In this document: one piece after another, positions 16,824 to 22,207 of the stretch
Position numbering within the stretch: the stretch's first letter is position 1
How the letters are laid out: each line of letters opens with the position of its first letter
NCBI GenBank assembly: GCA_036376275.1
Contig: DASVAP010000137.1
Location: 1 to 22,207, forward strand
Source of the DNA: JABFRZ01 sp036376275
GTDB lineage: Bacteria > Planctomycetota > UBA1135 > GCA-002686595
DNA: 22,207 nucleotides
Direction of reading: 5' to 3'
Notes under the pieces: generated by a model
What the model saw: only the letters and a program-made list of their open reading frames with translations
The model's database searches: none
Told to the model about the DNA's origin: nothing
Made by a program: the position numbers and the translations under genes

Positions 16824-17581
16824 GGGCGCGTCGCGAGCAGGAGCTCGATGCGGAACTCGAAGGCGAAGGGGCCGGATCCGGCCACGGCCACGATGTTCGC
16901 TTCGAGCGAGCGCCAGGCGGCCTCGGGATCCGGCTGGGCGCGCGCGAAGCCGCCGGCATACGAGGTCGAGCGCAGGAAGCCCATCAGCTCGGGGAGCGCC
17001 AGCGCGCGCGGGTTCGAGAGGCGCTGGAGCTCGAGCGTCGCCCCGAAGCGCGAGGCCGCCAGGGTGCGGCGCGCGTAGTCCGTGTCGAACAGCCGCGGGT
17101 CCACGTGGGCGCGCCAGGTGACCTCGAACTGGCGCCGGAGGAACGGTCCGAGCGGTCCCGCGGCGTCGTGCGGCGGGTCGTAGCGGAACAGCGCGAGGGT
17201 GCCCCCCGGCGCGAGCCAGTCCCAGGCGCGCGCGAGCACGGCGGTGCCGTCCATCCAGTGGAAGGCGTTGCCGGCGGTGACGAGCTGGAAGCTCCCCGCC
17301 TCGAAGCGCGCGTCCTCGGCGCGCTTGCCGCTCGTGGAGAGCCCCGGGCGCGGCTCGATGCGCGCGCGCATGGCCGCGTCGGGCTCGAGCGCCACGACCT
17401 CGGCGAACTCCCCGGCCAGCCAGGCCGCGACCAGGCCCGTGCCCGCGCCCAGGTCGAGCGCGCGGCGGCGCGGCGGCGGCACGCGCGCGAGGATGCGCTC
17501 GCGCACCTCCGCCGGCCAGCCCGGCCGGAAGGCGCGGTAGGCGTCCGCCAGCGCGCCGAAGCGCCCCTCGAAGCCGCTCAA
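16820..17581 (-). CDS. Class I SAM-dependent methyltransferase
   Basis: This 253-residue protein begins FEGRFGALADAYRAFRPGWP, a typical start for the UbiE/Methyltransf_11-like group. The SAM motif I is ALDLGAGTGLVAAWLA at about 41-56, followed by VVALEPD (acidic end of strand 2), AGNAFHWMD and LAPGGTLALFRYD. The substrate is unknown. The likely start is TTG at 17581, overlapping the TGA of the aminopeptidase gene as TTGA. No ATG or GTG near the start of the domain fits as well. Its stop overlaps the next ATG, so the three genes appear translationally coupled. Confidence 0.85.
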   Translation of the reverse strand: MSGFEGRFGALADAYRAFRPGWPAEVRERILARVPPPRRRALDLGAGTGLVAAWLAGEFAEVVALEPDAAMRARIEPRPGLSTSGKRAEDARFEAGSFQLVTAGNAFHWMDGTAVLARAWDWLAPGGTLALFRYDPPHDAAGPLGPFLRRQFEVTWRAHVDPRLFDTDYARRTLAASRFGATLELQRLSNPRALALPELMGFLRSTSYAGGFARAQPDPEAAWRSLEANIVAVAGSGPFAFEFRIELLLATRP

Positions 17582-19251
17582 CGCGCGCCGTTCCCCGCGC
17601 GCAGGACGCGGTCGCGCGGATCGACCTGGAAGAACGAGTGCTTGCCGATCTCGACGCGGCCCTTGCCGTCCGGGCACTCGACGCGCACGAACTCGGTCCC
17701 GAGCTGCACCTCGACCGGCATCGGGAAGGGGGCGCCGGTCGGCGACTTCCACTCGAGCAAGAGGTCCTTGCCCTTCTGCTTCCAGGTGAGCACCGGTAGC
17801 TCCGGCTGGCGCAGGTAGAGCTCGAAGAACCAGTCGAGCTCCTGGCCCGTCTCGCGCTCGGCGATCGCCAGGATCTCCTCGTAGCTCGCGAAGCGGCAGG
17901 CGCTGCCGTCGGTGGTCTTCTCGAGGGCCGGATCGGGGTAGGCCATGCGCCGCAGGGCCCGGAAGAAGGCCTCGTCCCCCACCAGCCAGCGCAGGCTGTG
18001 CAGCACCCACGAGCCCTTGAAGTAGATGTCGCCCCCCGGCGAGCCCTCGCGGTCGCCGAAGTACATGTCGGCCGTGCTCTTCGGGCTCGCCGGCGCGATC
18101 GCGGCCTTGTTGGCGAAGTTCATCTGCTCGCGCATCTCGGTGAAGTAGGCGCTCTCGCCCTTCACGCGCTCGGCGTAGAGCGCCTGGGCATAGGTGGCGA
18201 AGCTCTCGTGGATCCAGAAGTCCTTCCAGTTCGCGCAGGTGACGAGGTTGGCCCACCACTCGTGCGCGAACTCGTGCAGGTGCAGCTCGTCGTAGCCGCG
18301 GTCCTCGCCCCACAGGTCGCCCTTGTAGTTGTTGCCGTAGGCGATGATCGTCTGGTGCTCCATCCCGAGGTGCGGCGTCTCGGCCACGCCATACTTGTCC
18401 GCGCGGAAGGGGTAGGGTCCGAAGAGCTCCTCGAGGACCTTCATCTGGCGCAGGATGTCCTCGAACAGCACCTTGCCCTTCGCCAGGTTCTCCGGGAGCA
18501 CCCAGTAGGTCACGGGGAAGGTGTCGCCGGCGATGCTGGTGTAGTCGCGCGAGATCGTCTCGTAGGGCGCGATGTTGAGGGCGATGCCGTAGGAGTTGAT
18601 CGGGGTCGAGACGCGCCAGACGAAGGTGCGCTGGCCCGGCGGGCCGGGGCGCACCTCGACCAGCTTGCCATTCGAGGCGCACACGAGCGGCTCGGGCACC
18701 GTCACGCGGATGTCGACCGAGTCCGCCTCGTCGTCCGGCTGGTCCTTGCAGGGCCACCACAGGTCCGCGCCCTGCATCTGGTTCGCCGTGGCGATCCACG
18801 GTGAACCGTCCTTCGTCGTGGCCCACACGAAGCCGCCGTCCCAGGGGGCCATCGGCGCCTCGCGCGGTTCGCCCTCGTAGTACACCGTCAGGCAGAGCTC
18901 CGCGCCCGGGGCGAGCTCGCCGGTCTCCACGCGGATCTCGCCCTTCGCCTGCCGGAACGGCCGGATCGTCAGGGCGCCCTCCTCCGTGCACGTGACCTTG
19001 TCGACCTTCAGGCGGTCGTCGAGGTCGAGCACGACAGCACGCGTCGGCGCGGTGACGCGCGCCGTGATCGTCGCGCTGCCGCGGATCGCGCGCGCCTTCG
19101 GGTCGACCTGCACGTCGATCGCGTAGTGGCTCACGTCGTAGCACGCCTGCTCCGGCGGCATCGGCCGACCGGAGGTCAGGTCCTCGGTCGCCCTGCGGCG
19201 CTGGACGGGGGCGAGGGCGACGAGGCAGGTGGCCAGGGCGAAGAGCGTCAT
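17578..19251 (-). CDS. Exported M1-family metallopeptidase (aminopeptidase N-like)
   Basis: This 557-residue zinc peptidase begins with a signal-like segment, MTLFALATCLVALAPVQRRR. The N-terminal beta domain (about 35-230) is followed by the exopeptidase motif GMEHQ at 296-300, in the place of GAMEN, and by the zinc site HEFAH at 326-330 plus E349, exactly 18 residues on (WIHESFATYAQALYAE). It is short for M1 and lacks a large C-terminal helical domain, like other compact bacterial members. Its role is probably peptide trimming in the periplasm or outside. The ATG at 19251 is preceded by GGAGGA about 11 bases upstream; upstream in-frame codons overlap the divergent nth gene. It leads the operon with the methyltransferase and CoA-binding genes. 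Confidence 0.92.
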   Translation of the reverse strand: MTLFALATCLVALAPVQRRRATEDLTSGRPMPPEQACYDVSHYAIDVQVDPKARAIRGSATITARVTAPTRAVVLDLDDRLKVDKVTCTEEGALTIRPFRQAKGEIRVETGELAPGAELCLTVYYEGEPREAPMAPWDGGFVWATTKDGSPWIATANQMQGADLWWPCKDQPDDEADSVDIRVTVPEPLVCASNGKLVEVRPGPPGQRTFVWRVSTPINSYGIALNIAPYETISRDYTSIAGDTFPVTYWVLPENLAKGKVLFEDILRQMKVLEELFGPYPFRADKYGVAETPHLGMEHQTIIAYGNNYKGDLWGEDRGYDELHLHEFAHEWWANLVTCANWKDFWIHESFATYAQALYAERVKGESAYFTEMREQMNFANKAAIAPASPKSTADMYFGDREGSPGGDIYFKGSWVLHSLRWLVGDEAFFRALRRMAYPDPALEKTTDGSACRFASYEEILAIAERETGQELDWFFELYLRQPELPVLTWKQKGKDLLLEWKSPTGAPFPMPVEVQLGTEFVRVECPDGKGRVEIGKHSFFQVDPRDRVLRAGNGAR

Positions 19252-19276
19252 GCCGGGGGTTCCTCCGAGGCCCGCC

Positions 19277-19286
19277 AGCATAGACT
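19277..19286. promoter_or_regulatory. Overlapping back-to-back -10 elements (peptidase operon / nth)
   Basis: On the plus strand TAGACT (19281-19286) lies exactly 6 bases before the GTG of nth. On the minus strand TATGCT (19282-19277) lies 25 bases before the ATG at 19251, which itself has a GGAGGA ribosome site. The two hexamers share 2 bp, so polymerase could not occupy both at once. Confidence 0.45.
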
Positions 19287-19292
19287 GCGCGC

Positions 19293-19958
19293 GTGAGGCC
19301 GACGCCCGCCAAGCTCGCGCGCATCCGCGCGACACTCGATCGATACGTTCCGACACCGCCGATCCCGCTCGCGCACGCGGACCCGTTCACGCTGCTCGTG
19401 GCCGTCGTGCTCTCGGCCCAGACGACCGACAAGAAGGTCAACGAGGTCACGCCGGCGCTCTTCGCGGCTGCCTCGACGCCCGCGGCCCTGGCGCGCCTAC
19501 CGGTGGCCGAGGTGCAGGCCCTGATCCGTCAGGTGGGCCTCGCCCCCACCAAGGCGCGCAACCTGGTGGCCCTGGCGCGCCAGCTCGTCGAGCGCCACGG
19601 CGGACAGGTGCCGCGCACGCTGGAGGCGCTCGTCGCCCTGCCCGGCGTCGGCCGCAAGACCGCCAGCGTCGTGCTCGTGCAGGCCTTCGGCATCCCCGCC
19701 TTCCCGGTCGACACGCACATCCACCGCCTGGCCCAGCGCTGGGGCCTCTCGAGCGGCAAGTCCGTGGAGCAGACCGAGCGCGACCTGCGGCGCCTCTTCC
19801 CGGAGGAGGCCTGGGGCACGTTGCACCTGCAGCTCATCCACTTCGGACGCGCGCACTGTCCAGCGCGTGGACACGACCCGGTCGCCTGTCCGATCTGCTC
19901 GTTCGCGGCGCCCAGAGGGACACGTCGCGCGCCCAGGGCCTCGGCACGCACGCGCTGA
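19293..19958 (+). CDS. nth: Endonuclease III-like DNA glycosylase/AP lyase with incomplete iron-sulfur motif
   Basis: This 221-residue protein is a base-excision repair enzyme for oxidised pyrimidines. It has LLVAVVLSAQTTDKKVN, a helix-hairpin-helix LPGVGRKTASVVL with catalytic K122, and FPVDTHIHRLAQRWG with D140. The usual C-terminal cluster motif is C-x6-C-x2-C-x5-C. Here there are C189, C199 and C202, while the fourth position is R208 and no later cysteine exists. A normal [4Fe-4S] cluster is therefore doubtful, although glycosylase and lyase residues are intact. The GTG at 19293 is the start, placed 6 bases after TAGACT with no ribosome site. The tail (PRGTRRAPRASARTR) is strongly basic. 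Confidence 0.9.
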   Translation: MRPTPAKLARIRATLDRYVPTPPIPLAHADPFTLLVAVVLSAQTTDKKVNEVTPALFAAASTPAALARLPVAEVQALIRQVGLAPTKARNLVALARQLVERHGGQVPRTLEALVALPGVGRKTASVVLVQAFGIPAFPVDTHIHRLAQRWGLSSGKSVEQTERDLRRLFPEEAWGTLHLQLIHFGRAHCPARGHDPVACPICSFAAPRGTRRAPRASARTR

Positions 19959-19984
19959 CCCCTTCCGCGTCCGTCGCGGGCGCG

Positions 19985-19990
19985 TATGCT
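19985..19990 (+). promoter_or_regulatory. Predicted near-leaderless -10 for the zincin gene
   Basis: TATGCT at 19985-19990 lies 8 bases before the ATG at 19999, in the 40-base gap after nth. No Shine-Dalgarno site or clear -35 is seen. Confidence 0.4.
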
Positions 19991-19998
19991 CGACCTGG

Positions 19999-20799
19999 AT
20001 GAGCGCCGCGGAAGACGCCGACCAGATCGCACTCGATCAGGCGCTGGAGGCCCTGTCGAACGGCGACCTCGAGCAGGCCCTCGGGCACCTGGCGGACGTG
20101 GACGAGGCGCGCGGCGAGCGCTGGACGACCACCGCCCACGTGTGGATCGAGCAAGGTGACCTCGAGGCGGCCACGGAGGCGCTGGACCTGGCCCGCGAGC
20201 GCCTGGGCGCGGATCATCCCGAGATCGCCTGGACCGAGGGGCGGCTGCACCTGGCGCGCTGGGACCTGGAGCACGCACGCGAGGCCTTCGCGCGGCTCGA
20301 TCTCGAGGAGGAGGGCGCGCCGCTGTGCGAGAACCTGGCGCTGCTGGCCGACCTCGAGGGCGAGACCGAGCGCGCCGACCAGCTCTACGCGCGTGCCGCC
20401 GAGCTCGACCCCGAGGGCTCGCCTCCGCCGCCGCGCCTGACGCCCGAGCAGTTCGAGGAGGTCGTGGCCCAGGCGGCCGATGAGCTGCCGCCCGAGTTCC
20501 GCTCGGCGCTGGAGGAGATCCCGGTCGTGATCGACCCGATGCCGAGCGCCGGGCTCGTGGGCGCGCCCGGCTCCGGGCACCCGCCCGACATCCTGGGCCT
20601 CTTCGTGGGCCCGACGCTGGAGGAGCGCAACGGCACCCACGAGCTCCCGCCGACGATCTTCCTCTTCCAGCGCAACCTGGAGCGCGTCGCCCGCACGCGC
20701 GAGGAGCTGCGCAGCGAGATCCGCACCACGCTCTTCCACGAGCTCGGTCACGCCCTCGGCTTCGACGAGGACGGCGTGGACGAGCTGGGGCTGGGCTGA
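19999..20799 (+). CDS. TPR-like protein with C-terminal zincin metallopeptidase domain
   Basis: This 266-residue acidic protein has two parts. Residues 5-140 are helical pairs resembling TPR repeats (ALEALSNGDLEQALGHL, WIEQGDLEAATEALDLA, ARWDLEHAREAFARL, ADQLYARAAELDPEG). Residues 148-266 match the small zincin family (PF06262-like): FEEVVAQAADELPPEF, a Pro-rich loop, DILGLFVGPT, PPTIFLFQRNL, and the zinc motif HELGHALGFDEDGVDEL with H247, E248 and H251. There is no signal peptide, so it is probably cytoplasmic. The ATG at 19999 gives a clean start; a longer frame overlapping nth reads as Arg-rich shadow. It is convergent with the HtrA-like gene, 5 bases between stops. Confidence 0.87.
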   Translation: MSAAEDADQIALDQALEALSNGDLEQALGHLADVDEARGERWTTTAHVWIEQGDLEAATEALDLARERLGADHPEIAWTEGRLHLARWDLEHAREAFARLDLEEEGAPLCENLALLADLEGETERADQLYARAAELDPEGSPPPPRLTPEQFEEVVAQAADELPPEFRSALEEIPVVIDPMPSAGLVGAPGSGHPPDILGLFVGPTLEERNGTHELPPTIFLFQRNLERVARTREELRSEIRTTLFHELGHALGFDEDGVDELGLG

Positions 20800-20804
20800 G
20801 TGCC

Positions 20805-21740
20805 TCAGGTCCGCGGGCTGAGCTCGGCCGGCTCGACGCGCACGCTGCGCCAGCTCGCGCCGCGCAGGAGGTCGAGCTCGAGCGCGCGCCCGATGACGGC
20901 ACCGACGAGGAGCCGCTGCAGGTCCGAGATCGTGGCGATCGGCCGGCCCGCCAGGCGCACGAGGACGTCGCCCGCCTGGACCCCCGCCGAATCGGCCGGC
21001 GAGCCGGGCTCGACCGCGCGCACGATCACGGCGCGCTGGGCGGAGAGGCCGTGGCGCTCGACCACGGCGCGCGGCAGGAGCGCCTCCTCGCCCGAGAGCC
21101 CGAGGTACCCGCGGCGCACGCGGCCGTGGGCGGCGATCTCGGTCAGGATCGCGCGGGCGGTGTTGGCCGGCACGGCGAAGCACAGCCCGGCGCCGCCGGG
21201 GTGCATGGCGGTGTTGATCCCGACCACGCGGCCCTCGACGTCGACCAGCGGGCCCCCCGAGTTGCCCGGGTTGAGCTGGGCGTCGGTCTGGATCACGCCC
21301 TCGATCGCGCGCCCGCGCGGGCCCAGCAGGGTGCGCCCGAGGGCCCCGACGATGCCCATCGTCACCGTGCGCGCCAGGCCGAAGGGCGCCCCCAGGGCCA
21401 GCACGACCGCGCCGACGCGCAGGGCGTTCGAGTCGCCCAGCTCCAGCGCGGGGTAGGGCGCTGAGCGCGCGAGGCGCAGGACGGCGAGGTCGGTGAAGGG
21501 GTCGTCGCCGACCACGTCGGCCAGCTCGGCGCTCCCGGGCACCAGCTCGACCTCGACCGCCGTGGCGCCGTGCACGACGTGGCTGTTGGTGAGCGCGAGG
21601 CCGTCGGCCGAGACCAGCACGGCCGAGCCACCGCCCAGGCGCCGGCGCGCGCCGTGCAGCACGCGCACGTGGCCCACGGCCGGTCCGGAACGCTCGACCA
21701 GGTCGGCGACCTGGCCGGAGAACTGCGCGAGGGGGTTCAT
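20805..21740 (-). CDS. HtrA/Deg-like trypsin-fold serine protease with PDZ domain
   Basis: This 311-residue protein has the full catalytic triad: H54 in LALTNSHVVHG, D84 in DPFTDLAVLRL, and S161 in LNPGNSGGPLVDVEGRVVGINTA. A single PDZ domain follows at about 210-300 (RRGYLGLSG, AVIVRAVEPGSPADSAGVQAGDVLVRLAG). The protein begins MNPLAQFSGQVADLVERSGPAV, with no signal peptide or membrane segment, so it may be cytoplasmic, unlike most HtrA proteins. The ATG at 21740 sits 6 bases after a -10-like hexamer. A TTG at 21776 in the same frame lies within the TerC stop and the predicted -35, so it is rejected. It could be partly regulated together with terC. Confidence 0.92.
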   Translation of the reverse strand: MNPLAQFSGQVADLVERSGPAVGHVRVLHGARRRLGGGSAVLVSADGLALTNSHVVHGATAVEVELVPGSAELADVVGDDPFTDLAVLRLARSAPYPALELGDSNALRVGAVVLALGAPFGLARTVTMGIVGALGRTLLGPRGRAIEGVIQTDAQLNPGNSGGPLVDVEGRVVGINTAMHPGGAGLCFAVPANTARAILTEIAAHGRVRRGYLGLSGEEALLPRAVVERHGLSAQRAVIVRAVEPGSPADSAGVQAGDVLVRLAGRPIATISDLQRLLVGAVIGRALELDLLRGASWRSVRVEPAELSPRT

Positions 21741-21746
21741 GGGGCG

Positions 21747-21776
21747 ACCCTGTGGGCCGCCCGCCCGCCCTTTCAA
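21747..21776 (-). promoter_or_regulatory. Predicted leaderless promoter of the HtrA-like gene, -35 over the terC stop
   Basis: On the minus strand TTGAAA (21776-21771), an 18-base spacer and CAGGGT (21752-21747) resemble a sigma-70 promoter. The ATG at 21740 follows 6 bases later. The TGA stop of the TerC gene (21775-21773) lies inside the -35 hexamer. Confidence 0.45.
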
Positions 21777-22207
21777 GGCGCGGGGGGGCGCGAGTGCGGC
21801 AGCTCGGTGGCGGAGGTGGCGGGCGGGCGGGCGAGCGAGGCGGCCACGGCGGCCCCGAGGATCGCCAGCACGACGGCCAGGGAGACCGCCGGGTGGATCT
21901 TGTAGACGTCGATCAGCGTCATCTTGGCGCCCACGAAGACCAGCACCCCCGCCAGGCCGACCTTGAGGTAGCGGAAGCGCTCCACCAGGCCGCCCAGCAG
22001 GAAGAACAGCGAGCGCAGCCCCAGGATCGCGAAGATGTTCGAGGTGAAGACGAGGAAGGGGTCGCTCGTGATCGCGAAGATCGCCGGGATCGAGTCGACC
22101 GCGAAGATCACGTCCGTGACCTCCACCAGCACCAGCGCCATGAACAGCGGGGTCGCGAGGCGCCGTCCGTCCACGCGCGTGAAGAAGCGCCCGCCGTCGA
22201 GGCGCGC
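21773..22207 (-). CDS. TerC-family integral membrane protein (C-terminal part, cut by window edge)
   Basis: The visible 144 residues are the C-terminal half of a TerC-like protein, a multi-pass membrane family linked to metal efflux and to metal loading of exported proteins. The sequence enters the window as ARLDGGRFFTRVDGRRLATPLF, continues with the family hallmark VLVEVTDVIFAVDSIPAIFAIT, then TSNIFAILGLRSLFFLL and YLKVGLAGVLVFVGAKM. It ends with a final hydrophobic helix and a Pro-rich tail. A GTG at 22174 is an internal codon, not the start: codons upstream of it to the edge continue the family match. The 5' part lies beyond 22207. Confidence 0.9.
   Translation of the reverse strand, partial: ARLDGGRFFTRVDGRRLATPLFMALVLVEVTDVIFAVDSIPAIFAITSDPFLVFTSNIFAILGLRSLFFLLGGLVERFRYLKVGLAGVLVFVGAKMTLIDVYKIHPAVSLAVVLAILGAAVAASLARPPATSATELPHSRPPAP

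Noticed and set aside
19867..19998. Longer start for the zincin protein
   Set aside because: It overlaps nth and encodes a basic, Arg-rich stretch unlike the acidic TPR-like protein that follows.
22174..22207. GTG at 22174 as the TerC start
   Set aside because: Codons between it and the window edge continue the TerC match, so the gene extends beyond the window.

Overview
The window is very GC-rich bacterial DNA, densely coded on both strands, with no rRNA, tRNA or CRISPR visible. The best guess at its origin is a planctomycete or a similar large-genome, secretion-rich lineage. The clues are a sigma factor fused to a membrane segment and carboxypeptidase-regulatory repeats, a sulfatase-like protein, an SGNH hydrolase with an N-terminal membrane segment, and tandem secreted proteins of an unrecognised family. 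This is inferred from gene content, not from a marker gene.

Left part (1-3061, minus strand): a signal-peptide protein of unknown function (1013-3061) is followed by a CpsD/CapB-type polysaccharide-export ATPase without a tyrosine tail (174-887). Next, on the plus strand, comes a split biotin-dependent acyl-CoA carboxylase: biotin carboxylase (3115-4491), a carboxyltransferase resembling glutaconyl-CoA decarboxylase alpha (4499-6226), and a biotin carrier protein (9129-9704). Two tandem secreted paralogues (6515-7744 and 7939-9081), each with its own Shine-Dalgarno site, sit between carboxyltransferase and carrier. Positions 9705-10057 are non-coding and packed with nested inverted repeats, including a 172-bp palindrome.

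Middle (10058-13845): a minus-strand run of SGNH hydrolase, ispH (isoprenoid synthesis) and a sulfatase-like protein, the last two overlapping by ATGA. The SGNH gene diverges from acpS (holo-ACP synthase) across a short, nearly symmetrical promoter region. Positions 13922-16399 encode one 825-residue protein that joins an ECF-type sigma factor to a transmembrane helix and about five carboxypeptidase-regulatory-like domains. It is the most unusual gene here.

Right part (16413-22207): a minus-strand operon of exported M1 aminopeptidase, SAM methyltransferase (TTG start) and CoA-binding protein, with overlapping stops and starts. It diverges from an endonuclease III gene lacking the fourth cluster cysteine. 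Then come a TPR-like/zincin metallopeptidase (+), a HtrA-like protease without a signal peptide (-), and the C-terminal part of a TerC membrane protein running off the right edge.

A theme across the window is regulatory. Many first genes have a TANNNT -10-like hexamer 6-9 bases before the start codon and no Shine-Dalgarno site, which suggests leaderless mRNAs. The secreted paralogues, the sigma fusion and the aminopeptidase instead have purine-rich ribosome sites.
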